Source: Roseateles noduli
Lineage (GTDB): Bacteria; Pseudomonadota; Gammaproteobacteria; Burkholderiales; Burkholderiaceae_C
DNA length: 64,000 nucleotides
Direction: 5' to 3'
Assembly: GCA_002205125.1 (NCBI GenBank)
Contig: NIOE01000003.1
Location: 653,952 to 717,951 of the forward strand
The notes under the pieces are model-generated. The model had not been told where the DNA came from. It saw nothing but the letters and a program-made list of their open reading frames with translations, and ran no database searches. This document shows, in pieces, positions 26,463-35,179 of this stretch; within the stretch, counting starts at the first letter, position 1; each line of letters opens with the position of its first letter. The position numbers were made by a program, and so were the translations under genes.

Positions 26463-27706
26463 TGCACGCGGGAAGTGTTCGCCTTGGCCGCGGCCTTGCC
26501 GAGGTTGGTCGCGATGATCTTGTTCACCTGCTCGTCGGCGGCCTTCTCCTGGACGTCGTAGATCGCCGTCTGCAGACGCGGCGCGCTGGCGCCGGTCGCG
26601 GCGGCCAGCATCGCGCCGCCCTGCTCACGGATGTCGACCTGCACGTCCATCGACAGGCCCACGCGCAGCGGGTGCTCCTGCACTTCCTTGGGATCCAGCG
26701 CGATGCGCACCGGCACGCGCTGCACGACCTTGATCCAGTTGCCGGTGGCGTTCTGCGCCGGCAGCAGCGCGAAGGCCGCGCCCGTGCCCGCGCCCAGACC
26801 CTGCACCGTGCCGTGGTATTCGGTCTTCTTGCCGTAGACGTCCGCTTCCAGCGTCGCCTTCTGGCCGATGCGCAGCTTGGCCAGCTGGCTTTCCTTGAAG
26901 TTGGCGTCGACCCAGACCTGCTGCAGGCCGACGACCGCCATCAGCGGCGCGCCGGCCGCGACGCGCTGGCCCAGTTGCACCGAGCGGCGCGCGACCCAGC
27001 CGTCCACCGGCGCGATCAGCTCGGCGCGCTGCAGCGCCAGGTAGCTCTCGCGCAGGCGCGCGGCAGCGCGCAGCACGTTCGGGTGTTCCTCGACCTTGAC
27101 GCCGTCGGTCAGCACCTGGTTGGAGGACAGCTGGTCCTTCGCGGCCTGCAGCGCCGATTGCGCGGCGGCGGCCTGGGCGCGGGCCGAGGTCAGTTGCGAC
27201 TGCGCGTGTTCCAGCTCTTCCTTGCCGACGGCGCCGGTGGCGACCAGCGGCTGGCGGCGGGCGACGTCGGACTGCAGGCGCTCCAGGTCGACGGTGACGC
27301 GCTTGAGGTCGGCCTCGCGGACCTTGACCTGCGCCTCGAAGCCGCTGTTGTTCGCATACAGCGTGCGGACCTCGCGGACCGTCTGCGCCAGCTGCGCCTG
27401 CGCCTGCTCCAGCGCGACGCGGGCGTCGACCGGGTCCAGGCTCACCAGCTTCTGGCCGGCCTTCACGAAGTCGGTGTCGTCGGCGTAGACCGCGCGTACC
27501 GTGCCGCCGACCAGCGGCGTTATCTGCACGACGTTGGCCTGCACGTAGGCGTTGTCGGTGGACTCGTAGCGGCTGCCGACGATCCATTCGTAGGCGACGT
27601 AGCCCAGGCCCGCCACGATGACGACGGCGGCGATGGCCGTCAGGCCCTTCTTGCGGGTGCCGTTCTTGGCGGGAGCTTGCGTGTTGTTCGGGGGCGTTGC
27701 GCTCAT
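26459..27706 (-). CDS. emrA: EmrA-type membrane-fusion protein
   Basis: A 415-residue adaptor. One membrane helix (about 22-42) follows a basic N-terminus. The first lipoyl half contains YVQANVVQITPLVGGTVRAV, then a coiled-coil hairpin (about 100-215, rich in Ala/Gln/Arg), the second lipoyl half (LIAPVDGWVARRSVQLGQRV) and a beta-barrel (VWVDANFKESQLAKLRIGQ) as in EmrA. The ATG at 27706 has GAAGAG before it; a further 19 codons upstream are open but less likely. It lies between the outer-membrane lipoprotein and emrB in one operon. Confidence 0.93.
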   Translation of the reverse strand: MSATPPNNTQAPAKNGTRKKGLTAIAAVVIVAGLGYVAYEWIVGSRYESTDNAYVQANVVQITPLVGGTVRAVYADDTDFVKAGQKLVSLDPVDARVALEQAQAQLAQTVREVRTLYANNSGFEAQVKVREADLKRVTVDLERLQSDVARRQPLVATGAVGKEELEHAQSQLTSARAQAAAAQSALQAAKDQLSSNQVLTDGVKVEEHPNVLRAAARLRESYLALQRAELIAPVDGWVARRSVQLGQRVAAGAPLMAVVGLQQVWVDANFKESQLAKLRIGQKATLEADVYGKKTEYHGTVQGLGAGTGAAFALLPAQNATGNWIKVVQRVPVRIALDPKEVQEHPLRVGLSMDVQVDIREQGGAMLAAATGASAPRLQTAIYDVQEKAADEQVNKIIATNLGKAAAKANTSRVQ

Positions 27707-27769
27707 GGTGTGCTCTTCGGGATTCTTGTGATTCGGGGGGCGTCGGGGCTCAGCGGCGCTCAACGACGC

Positions 27770-29233
27770 TCAGGGGCGATCGGCGGAAGCGGTCGTCTGC
27801 GCGGCGCCTCGGGCGGGTTCGGCGTAACCGCCGCCGAGCGCGCGCATCAGGTTGATCTGCGCGTCGACGGTGAGCGCCTGCAGGTCGATCTGGCCGCGTT
27901 GCTGCAGCAGCTGGTTCTGCTGCGCGCTCAGCACCGCGATGCGGCCGGTCAGGCCGGCGCGATGGCGCTGATCGGCCAGCGTGGCCTGGCCCTCGGCGTT
28001 GGCCACCAGCGCGTCCTGCTGCGTGCGCTGCTGGCGCAGCGATTCGAGCGTCGTGTACTGGTCGCTGGCGTCGCGCACGGCGTCCAGCACCGCGACGTTG
28101 TAGCTCGCGATCGCGGCGTCCTGCTCGGCGGCGCTGCCGCGCAGGTTGGCGCGCAGGCGGCCGCTGTCGAACAGCGGCAGATGCAGCGCCGGGCCCGCGC
28201 CGTACTGGCGGCTGCCGCTCTTGAACAGCTCATCCAGGCCGATCGAATTCAAGCCGATGAAGGCCGTCAGGCTCACGCTCGGATAGAACTGGGCGCGGGC
28301 GACGCGGATGTCCTGCGCGGTCGCTTCGACCCGGGCGCGCGCGGCGGCCAGGTCCGGGCGGCGGCCCAGCAGGTCCAGGTGAGGCGCCTGCTGCCAGTCG
28401 AGCGCGACCGGCAGCGCGGCGTCCAGCGACTCGGTCGCCTTCGGGCCTTGGCCGGTCAGCGCGGCAAGCTGGTGGCGCAGCAGCGCCTGCTGCTCGCGCA
28501 GCACGACCTGCTGACGCTGGATGTCGGGCAGCGGCGCCTCGGCCACGCGCAGGTCCTGGCCGTTGTCCAGGCCGGCGGCGCTGCGCTGGCGCACCAGTTC
28601 GAAGGACTGGTCGCGCAGCGTCTTCTGCTGCTCCAGCAGGCGGCTCTGCGCCTGGCTGCGCGCCAGCGCGACGTAGGCCTTGGCGACGGCGTTGGACACG
28701 CTCAGCCGCGCGGCGGCCGCGTCGGCCTCGGCGGCGCGGCGCTGGCCGAGTGCCGCCTGCAGCGCCGCGTCATGCTTGCCGAAGAAGTCGAACTCGTAGC
28801 TCAGCCCGGCCTGGATGTTGGCGAGCGTCTGCACGCTGCCGGCCAGCGGCGGCGGGTAGATGCCGTGTTCGGTGATGCGCTGGCGGGTCACGTCGGCTTC
28901 GAGCTCGGCGGCCGGGCGCTTCGCGGCTTCGGCGTTCTCGGTCATGGCGGCGGCGCGGGCGATGCGGGCGCGGGCCAGCGCCAGGTTCGGCGAGTTCGCG
29001 ATCGCCTGGTCGACCAGCGCGTCCAGCTGCGAATCGCGGAAGGTCTTCCACCAGGAGGCGTCGAGCGCAGGGCTCTGGCTGTCGTCGAGGCCGAGGCGGG
29101 TCGCTTCGGCGCCGTCGATCGGGCGGCCGGGTTCGTCCAGCTTGGGGATGGGCGCGCAGGCGGTCAGCACCATCAGCAGCGCCGCGCCCATGGCCAGGAC
29201 CAGGGTGGTGCGGTGAAGGAATCGGGAGGTCAT
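27770..29233 (-). CDS. NodT/OprM-family outer-membrane efflux lipoprotein
   Basis: A 487-residue outer-membrane channel. The signal peptide ends with lipobox LTAC (cysteine near 24). The repeated helical halves carry SWWKTFRDSQLDALVDQAIANSP and DLAAARARVEATAQDIRVARAQFYP, standard marks of RND/MFS outer-membrane factors. GAGGA lies eight bases before the ATG at 29233. It is second in the MarR-controlled operon and supplies the exit duct for EmrAB. Confidence 0.92.
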   Translation of the reverse strand: MTSRFLHRTTLVLAMGAALLMVLTACAPIPKLDEPGRPIDGAEATRLGLDDSQSPALDASWWKTFRDSQLDALVDQAIANSPNLALARARIARAAAMTENAEAAKRPAAELEADVTRQRITEHGIYPPPLAGSVQTLANIQAGLSYEFDFFGKHDAALQAALGQRRAAEADAAAARLSVSNAVAKAYVALARSQAQSRLLEQQKTLRDQSFELVRQRSAAGLDNGQDLRVAEAPLPDIQRQQVVLREQQALLRHQLAALTGQGPKATESLDAALPVALDWQQAPHLDLLGRRPDLAAARARVEATAQDIRVARAQFYPSVSLTAFIGLNSIGLDELFKSGSRQYGAGPALHLPLFDSGRLRANLRGSAAEQDAAIASYNVAVLDAVRDASDQYTTLESLRQQRTQQDALVANAEGQATLADQRHRAGLTGRIAVLSAQQNQLLQQRGQIDLQALTVDAQINLMRALGGGYAEPARGAAQTTASADRP

Positions 29234-29268
29234 CGGGGGGTCCTCAATGTTGTTCTTGTGGAGAGCGT

Positions 29269-29793
29269 TCATTCGCATTTGTCGACGAGGGTCGAGGATT
29301 CGGAGGTCAGGCCCGCGTCGCGGATCGCCTGGCCGTTGACGACGATGCGTTGCAGCAGGCCGATCAGCGTGCGGAACTCCTGGTCGGAGAAACCGGCCAG
29401 GTGGTCGTTGAACACCTTGGACAGCACGCCCGGGGCGGCCGCCATCGCGTTCACGCCGACCTCGGTCAGCGACACCATCACCACGCGCCGGTCCTCGACC
29501 GAGCGCTCGCGGCGCACCAGGTTCTTGGCTTCCAGCCGATCCAGCAGACGCGTCATTGCGCCGCCGTCCATCGCGAGCTCGCGGGCGAGCGCGGCGCTGG
29601 ACATGGGTCCGTTGAAGCGCAGGCGCAGCATCGGCGCCCACTGGGCGTGGGTCAGGTCATGCTCGCCGAGCATCTTGTCGGCCTGCAGGACCATGGACTG
29701 CTTGATCTGACGCAGCAGCCAGCCGAGGCTAGGCTCCGACGTGAAACTGTCGGCGCTGTAGAAATCGGCGGGCGGGGGCAACTTGGCACTCAT
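29269..29793 (-). CDS. MarR-family repressor of the efflux operon
   Basis: A 174-residue regulator. The winged helix spans about 50-130, with HAQWAPMLRLRFNG, MSSAALARELAMDGGAMTRLLDRLEAKNLV and the wing ERSVEDRRVVMVSLTEVG. It is the first gene of the operon, 36 bases before the NodT-type gene, and a long palindrome lies 59 bases upstream of its ATG. The arrangement matches EmrR-type regulation, where a drug or phenolic ligand lifts repression of the pump and of the repressor itself. That mechanism is inferred from the family. Confidence 0.92.
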   Translation of the reverse strand: MSAKLPPPADFYSADSFTSEPSLGWLLRQIKQSMVLQADKMLGEHDLTHAQWAPMLRLRFNGPMSSAALARELAMDGGAMTRLLDRLEAKNLVRRERSVEDRRVVMVSLTEVGVNAMAAAPGVLSKVFNDHLAGFSDQEFRTLIGLLQRIVVNGQAIRDAGLTSESSTLVDKCE

Positions 29794-29851
29794 GGCGTCG
29801 TCCTTCGTGACTTCGGATTTCCGGGACGGAGCTTCCGGAAATGCTTGATGA

Positions 29852-29875
29852 CAATTATTGCTTAGGCAATGATTG
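29852..29875. promoter_or_regulatory. Probable MarR operator
   Basis: Arms CAATTATTGC and GCAATGATTG surround TTAG, an inverted repeat with one mismatch over 24 bases. A further half-site CAATCACTGCC begins near 29883. On the minus strand it overlaps a -10-like AATAAT with TTGGCA 19 bases upstream, so occupancy would block the marR-efflux promoter. The ABC exporter on the plus strand starts 77 bases to the right and may share it. Confidence 0.65.
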
Positions 29876-29952
29876 CCGTGCCAATCACTGCCTGGGATGG
29901 GCTTTCCGTGGATAGGGACATTCCCGCAACACGAGGCCCCTAAACTGAGCTC

Positions 29953-31827
29953 ATGTCCGCCATGTCCCCTACTTCTCCCACCTCGTCCTCCTCGGAGACG
30001 GGGTCCCGCCCCGAGTCGGCTCCCTCATCGGGCGGACAGGCAAACGCCGTGCGCACGCCGCCCAAGACGTCGCCCCCCTTGCGGGCGATGGCGCCGGCGC
30101 TGTGGCCCTTCCTGCGGCCCTACCGGGGGCGGATCGCCGCGGCGATCGTCTTCCTGATCCTGGCGGCGGCGGCGACGCTGGTCTTCCCGCTCGCGCTGCG
30201 GCAGCTGATCGACCAGGGCCTGGTGTCCGCCGATCCGGGCGATCGCTTGATGGCGTTGCGCGAACACTTCGTCTGGCTGTTCGCCACCGGCGCGGCGCTG
30301 GGCGTGTTCTCGGCGCTGCGCTTCTACGCGGTGACCTGGCTGGGCGAGCGCGTCAGCGCCGACCTGCGCACGGCGGTCTACAGCCACGTGCTGAGGCAGA
30401 GCCCTGAGTTCTTCGAGACCACGCAGACCGGCGAGGTCATCAGCCGCATCACGACGGACACGACGGTGATCCAGAGCATCGTCGGCTCCAGCCTGTCGAT
30501 GGGGCTGCGCAACGTGATCATGGGTGTGGGCGCCGTGGCGCTGCTGATCTACAGCAACCCGTGGGTGATGACGCAGGTGCTGGGCATCCTGGTGCTGGTG
30601 GTGGCGCCGGCGATGTTCTTCGGCAGACGCGTCAGACGACTGTCACGGTCGAGCCAGGACCGCATCGCCGACACCAGCGCGATCGCGGCGGAGATGCTCA
30701 ACGCGATCACGGTGGTGCAGTCGCATGCGCAGGAAGCGCGTGAGGCGGTGCGCTTCGACGTCGCCAGCGAGGCCGCGTTCGACACGGCGCGCAAGCGGAC
30801 CAAGGTGCGGTCGTTCCTGGTGGCGTTCATCATCACGGCGACCTTCGGCGCGCTGCTGTGGGGGCTGTACCAGGGCACGCAGGCGGTGATGGCGGGCAAG
30901 ATCTCCGCAGGCCACCTGGGGCAGACGGTGGTCTACGTGATCCTGCTGGTGTCGTCGGTGGCGGTGCTGGCGGAAGTCTGGGGCGACCTGCTGCGCGCGG
31001 CGGGCGCGATGGAGCGGCTGATGGAGCTGCTCGCGGCGCAATCGCCGGTGGCGGATCCGGCGGCGCCGGTCGCCCTGCCCGCCTCGACCGGGCCGGCGCG
31101 CGTGAGTTTCGAGCAGGTGCGATTCCACTATCCCTCGCGCCCCGACCGCGCGGCGCTGGAGGACTTCACCCTGCGCATCGAGCCCGGCGAGACCGTCGCG
31201 CTGGTCGGCCCGAGCGGCGCCGGCAAGAGCACGGTGCTGCAGCTGCTGCAGCGCTTCTTCGACGTGCAGGGCGGCAAGCTGCAGCTGGACGGCGTCGCGG
31301 TGTATCGCGTGAAGCTCGCGGACCTGCGAAGCCGCATGGCGCTGGTGCCGCAGCAGAGCGTGATCTTCTCGGCCAGCGCGCTGGACAACATCCGCTACGG
31401 ACGTCCGGAGGCGAGCCGCGAGGACGTCATCGCCGCCGCCAAGGCTGCGCATGCGGACGAATTCATCCGTCAGTTGCCGGACGGCTACGACAGCTTCCTC
31501 GGCGAGCGCGGCGTGCGTCTGTCCGGCGGCCAACGGCAGCGGATCGCGATTGCGCGGGCGATGCTGCAGGACGCGCCGTTGCTGCTGCTCGACGAAGCCA
31601 CGAGCGCGCTCGACGCGGAGAGCGAACGGCTGGTCCAGCAGGCGCTGGATGAGGCGATGCGGGACCGGACGACGCTGGTCATCGCACATCGCTTGTCGAC
31701 GGTGCAGCGCGCCGATCGCATCGTCGTGATGGATCACGGTCGCATCGTCGAGCAAGGCACGCATGCCGAGCTCGTGGCGCGCGGCGGGCTGTACGCGCGC
31801 CTGGCCGCCCTGCAATTCAATGCGTGA
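29953..31827 (+). CDS. ABC exporter, fused permease and ATPase (MsbA-like)
   Basis: A 624-residue half-transporter. The first 60 residues are Ser/Pro-rich. Six membrane helices follow (about 60-340, beginning [21 protein letters not shown]). The ATPase has Walker [10 protein letters not shown] (near 419), signature [15 protein letters not shown] and Walker [13 protein letters not shown]. Exporters of this subgroup move lipids or drugs, and the exact substrate cannot be told. The ATG at 29953 lacks a strong ribosome binding site. It is divergent from the MarR operon and 26 bases before thyA. Confidence 0.92.
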   Translation: MSAMSPTSPTSSSSETGSRPESAPSSGGQANAVRTPPKTSPPLRAMAPALWPFLRPYRGRIAAAIVFLILAAAATLVFPLALRQLIDQGLVSADPGDRLMALREHFVWLFATGAALGVFSALRFYAVTWLGERVSADLRTAVYSHVLRQSPEFFETTQTGEVISRITTDTTVIQSIVGSSLSMGLRNVIMGVGAVALLIYSNPWVMTQVLGILVLVVAPAMFFGRRVRRLSRSSQDRIADTSAIAAEMLNAITVVQSHAQEAREAVRFDVASEAAFDTARKRTKVRSFLVAFIITATFGALLWGLYQGTQAVMAGKISAGHLGQTVVYVILLVSSVAVLAEVWGDLLRAAGAMERLMELLAAQSPVADPAAPVALPASTGPARVSFEQVRFHYPSRPDRAALEDFTLRIEPGETVALVGPSGAGKSTVLQLLQRFFDVQGGKLQLDGVAVYRVKLADLRSRMALVPQQSVIFSASALDNIRYGRPEASREDVIAAAKAAHADEFIRQLPDGYDSFLGERGVRLSGGQRQRIAIARAMLQDAPLLLLDEATSALDAESERLVQQALDEAMRDRTTLVIAHRLSTVQRADRIVVMDHGRIVEQGTHAELVARGGLYARLAALQFNA

Positions 31828-31853
31828 GTCCTGGCCCCTCTAAAATCTTCCCC

Positions 31854-32681
31854 ATGACCGCCGACATCACTTCCTCGCGCCCGGTGCGCAGCCAGTTCGA
31901 AGACTTCATGCGCCACGTGTACGAGCACGGGGTGGCCAAGGGTGACCGAACCGGCACGGGCACGCGCAGCGTCTTCGGCCACCAGATGCGCTTCGACCTG
32001 AGCGAGGGGTTCCCGCTGGTGACGACGAAGAAGGTGCACCTGAAGTCGATCATTCTTGAGCTGCTGTGGTTCCTGCGCGGCGACTCGAACGTGAAGTGGC
32101 TGCAGGAGCGCGGCTGCACGATCTGGGACGAGTGGGCGCGGGAGGACGGCGACCTGGGTCCGGTCTACGGCGTGCAGTGGCGCAGCTGGCCGAAGGCCGG
32201 CGGCGGTCACGTGGACCAGATCGCGGAGGTGGTGAAGCAGCTGAAGACCAACCCGGACTCGCGCCGGATCATCGTCTCGGCGTGGAACGTGGCGGAGCTG
32301 GACCAGATGGCGCTGATGCCCTGCCACGCGTTCTTCCAGTTCTACGTGGCGGACGGGAAGCTGTCGTGCCAGCTGTACCAGCGCAGCGCGGACATCTTCC
32401 TGGGGGTGCCGTTCAACATCGCGAGCTACGCGCTGCTGACGCAGATGCTGGCGCAGCAATGCGGGCTCGGGTTGGGCGACTTCATCTGGACGGGTGGGGA
32501 TTGCCACATCTACTCGAATCACTTCGAGCAGGTGGAGACGCAGCTGGCGCGCACGCCGTTTGCGTATCCGACGATGCATATCAAGCGGAAGCCGGAGTCG
32601 ATCTTCGACTATGAGATCGAAGACTTCGAGCTCCAGGACTACCAGCACCACGCGGCGATCAAGGCGCCGGTGGCGGTGTGA
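31854..32681 (+). CDS. thyA: Thymidylate synthase
   Basis: A 275-residue enzyme converting dUMP and methylene-tetrahydrofolate to dTMP. Diagnostic motifs are [31 protein letters not shown] with the catalytic cysteine, [17 protein letters not shown] and DCHIYSNH. The length is close to the 264 residues of E. coli ThyA. The ATG at 31854 is preferred over a GTG ten codons earlier because it fits the family N-terminus. Its usual neighbour folA (dihydrofolate reductase) is not downstream; the accessory island begins instead. Confidence 0.97.
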   Translation: MTADITSSRPVRSQFEDFMRHVYEHGVAKGDRTGTGTRSVFGHQMRFDLSEGFPLVTTKKVHLKSIILELLWFLRGDSNVKWLQERGCTIWDEWAREDGDLGPVYGVQWRSWPKAGGGHVDQIAEVVKQLKTNPDSRRIIVSAWNVAELDQMALMPCHAFFQFYVADGKLSCQLYQRSADIFLGVPFNIASYALLTQMLAQQCGLGLGDFIWTGGDCHIYSNHFEQVETQLARTPFAYPTMHIKRKPESIFDYEIEDFELQDYQHHAAIKAPVAV

Positions 32682-32701
32682 GCAGCGGGAGCTGAACTCA
32701 C

Positions 32702-32959
32702 ATGGCGTTGAGGCCGGAGGATCTCACTGAAGAAGAGATGCTCGCGGCGGAAGCGCGGTTTCCGAAGCTGGCCGCGAGGGCCGGGCGGAAGGCTTACGAG
32801 CAGGCTCTAGCCGAGACAGGATCGGTCGTTTTGGCGAGCGGGGATTGGCTCGTCCGGCGATTTGCAGGTGGTGGCGAGCAGGCAATCAAGGCATTGCCGC
32901 CAGATGTACGAGTGGTTAAGGGGAGGACTCTGCATCTAGGGGCAAAGGAAACTGCATGA
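32702..32959 (+). CDS. Small hypothetical protein next to thyA
   Basis: An 85-residue acidic-then-basic protein beginning MALRPEDLTEEEMLAAEARFP, followed by an amphipathic helix and SGDWLVRRFAGGGEQAIK. No family was recognised. A GGGAG lies 12 bases before the ATG, which is acceptable but distant. It sits at the boundary where base composition falls, between thyA and the Gabija-like genes, so it may belong to the inserted segment. Confidence 0.5.
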   Translation: MALRPEDLTEEEMLAAEARFPKLAARAGRKAYEQALAETGSVVLASGDWLVRRFAGGGEQAIKALPPDVRVVKGRTLHLGAKETA

Positions 32960-33256
32960 AGAGAGACAGGGCGTCTAACCCGATCCGAAGCAGACAACTG
33001 AAGCTCGTGCCTCTGCTCTGAAGGTCTCTTCCGAGCTAAGCGCCAAGAAGCGTTGGTATCCAAGAAGAGGTGGCAGGCGAGACCGCGACTTCAGATAGTC
33101 GCCGGGTCGAGCATGGGCTTCGCAGTTGACCCACTTCCCTTTGCGCTGCGGCGGGCGGTTCTCGCTCCGACGTTCAGACCTGCCACCACAGGCGCCATTA
33201 CAGTTGGCTACAGAGGTCGCTCAAAGCGCCCAGACGTTCATTCAGGGAAGGAAGAT
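32960..33256. other. Non-coding boundary segment before the defence genes
   Basis: 297 bases without a convincing gene. The frame of the following nuclease is open back to 33053, but the ATG at 33257 with AAGGAAG is far better. The octamer GACGTTCA occurs twice (about 33170 and 33233). A promoter for the defence genes is expected here, but no clear -35/-10 pair was found. Confidence 0.4.
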
Positions 33257-35179
33257 ATGCACCTACAGCGAGTCCGCGCGCAGAACTTTCGCGCCTTCGG
33301 CGATGGCAAGTCTGCACCGCAGTTGGACTGGACCTTGTCGAAAGGTCTCAACATCCTCATCGGCGAGAACGACGCTGGCAAGACTGCGATCGTTGACGCC
33401 ATCCGCCACGTCTTATGGACCACGAGCTACGAGTTCGTCCGACTTTTCGAGCAAGACTTCCACATCAAGGGTGATACGCGCTCCCATTCGATGTTCATCG
33501 AAGCAACACTGGCGGACCTTAGTTCCGACCAAGAAGCCGCCGTACTCGAATGGCTGACCTACGAAGCGGACGGCAGTCGCGCTCTCATCGTGCACTTGCA
33601 GGCTCGGTGGATTCCGCCTAAGGACGGGAAGCGCGGCCGTGTGGACGTCATAACCCGCACCGGTCGAAACGGGAATGGCCCCGAGATTGGTCACGCCGTG
33701 CGCGAACTCGTCCGTGCCACGTACCTGCGGCCGCTACGAGACGCGGAAGCCGAGCTCAAGCCAGCTCGTCAGTCCCGACTATCGCAAATCTTGGGTGCCC
33801 ACAAGAGCATCGAGGGCCAGGAGAAGAACGACTTCGACATTAACGACGCCGACAAGAGACCGGAGAAACTAGTCGGCCTCATGGCGTATGCCCAGCACCA
33901 CCTGGGCAAGCACCCCGTCATCAAAGGAGTGCAGGACGACATCAACAACCATTACCTCAGCAGGTTTGCGTTTGCCGGAGACGAGTTGAAGTCGCGGATC
34001 CAGATTGCTCCAGACCTCTCGCTACAGCCCATCCTTGAGAAGTTTGAGCTAAGCCTTCTGCCGTCGGCCGGCATCCATGAGGACGAGCGCTGTCCGCGAG
34101 GCCTTGGCTACAACAATGCCCTGTTCATGGCAACCGAGTTGGTGTTGCTTCGCGACGGCGACGAACTCGCCCTCCTCCTCATCGAGGAACCCGAAGCCCA
34201 CCTCCACCCGCAGCTGCAGGAGCGCGTCCAGGAGTTGCTGGAGCAGAGCGCGAACAACCCAGGTGAAGGCAAGCGGCCAGTGCAGGTCATCATGACCACT
34301 CATAGCCCTTCCCTGGCCGCTGGCGCAGACGTCGCTTCGATGACCCTCGTGCATCAGGCCCATCTTTTCCCGCTCGCCCACGACAAGACCAAACTCAAGA
34401 AGAACGACTACGAGTTCCTGCGTCGTTTCCTGGATGCCACAAAGGCCAACCTGTTCTTCGCGCGCGGTGTAGCCATTGTCGAGGGCCCAGCGGAAGCGCT
34501 TCTTCTGCCTGCGCTAGCCAAGGCTTGCGGCAAGTCGTTTTCGAAGCATGGCCTAGCGGTAGTCAACGTTGGCGGTGTCGGGCTATACCACTACGCGCGC
34601 ATCTTCCAGCGGCTAGACGAAGCGGTGGTGCCAATCCCAGTGGCGTGCCTGACTGACCGGGACGTTGTCCCGGACGTCGTCAAGTACGTGTCGAAGCCTG
34701 AGGACAAGCCTCGTTTTGAAGCGGACTACTTGCCAGAAGCTCTCGAAGCTTTGGTGAAGTCGAAGGTGGACCGCGCTGCCGGTGGAAACACCATCGTCTG
34801 TGTATCCGACCGTTGGACGTTCGAGTTCGACCTAGCGCGCTACGGCTGTGGTGAGCTCATATTCACCGCCGTACAGCTTGCTGTGAAGGCGCAGTCCGCC
34901 GACGAACGCCTCGGCGAGAAGGACGAACTCGCCGCCATGGCCGAGGCGCACGACCTGTGGGAGAAGCTCAACAGCGAAGGACTGAGCGAAGACGAACTCG
35001 CCGCCAAAATCTACGAGCCGCTAGCCACGAAGAAGGGCTCCAAGGCTGTGGCTGCGCAGTACGCCGCTCACCTGTTGGAAACAAAGAACTACGGCACCGG
35101 CGATGCGCTGTTCGGAAAGCTTCCGCCCTATTTGCAGCGCGCACTGAACTGGCTAACGAAGGTGCCGGGGTCGGCATGA
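33257..35179 (+). CDS. gajA: OLD-family ATPase/TOPRIM endonuclease, GajA-like (Gabija)
   Basis: A 640-residue protein. The N-terminal ABC-type ATPase starts VRAQNFRAFGDG, with Walker A GENDAGKTA near 35 and, after a long insertion, Walker B with a conserved ELALLLIEEPEAHLHPQLQ near 303 and TTHSPSLAAGAD. A TOPRIM nuclease domain follows, with VEGPAEALLLP near 407 and the acidic CLTDRDVVPD near 463. This is the plan of overcoming-lysogenisation-defect (OLD) proteins. Class 2 members are paired with a UvrD-like helicase, as here, and include GajA of the Gabija anti-phage system, a nuclease restrained by cellular nucleotides. AAGGAAG precedes the ATG, and its stop overlaps the helicase start by four bases. 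GC is lower than in flanking genes, indicating transfer. Confidence 0.88.
   Translation: MHLQRVRAQNFRAFGDGKSAPQLDWTLSKGLNILIGENDAGKTAIVDAIRHVLWTTSYEFVRLFEQDFHIKGDTRSHSMFIEATLADLSSDQEAAVLEWLTYEADGSRALIVHLQARWIPPKDGKRGRVDVITRTGRNGNGPEIGHAVRELVRATYLRPLRDAEAELKPARQSRLSQILGAHKSIEGQEKNDFDINDADKRPEKLVGLMAYAQHHLGKHPVIKGVQDDINNHYLSRFAFAGDELKSRIQIAPDLSLQPILEKFELSLLPSAGIHEDERCPRGLGYNNALFMATELVLLRDGDELALLLIEEPEAHLHPQLQERVQELLEQSANNPGEGKRPVQVIMTTHSPSLAAGADVASMTLVHQAHLFPLAHDKTKLKKNDYEFLRRFLDATKANLFFARGVAIVEGPAEALLLPALAKACGKSFSKHGLAVVNVGGVGLYHYARIFQRLDEAVVPIPVACLTDRDVVPDVVKYVSKPEDKPRFEADYLPEALEALVKSKVDRAAGGNTIVCVSDRWTFEFDLARYGCGELIFTAVQLAVKAQSADERLGEKDELAAMAEAHDLWEKLNSEGLSEDELAAKIYEPLATKKGSKAVAAQYAAHLLETKNYGTGDALFGKLPPYLQRALNWLTKVPGSA

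Noticed and set aside
26375..29710. Long plus-strand open frame (1111 codons)
   Set aside because: It is a shadow of the MarR-efflux operon. The residue composition is Arg/Ala/Gly/Gln without domains.
32960..33256. Possible integron attC site (GTCTAAC near 32975)
   Set aside because: The matching GTTRRRY partner and the paired inner boxes could not be found at a proper distance.
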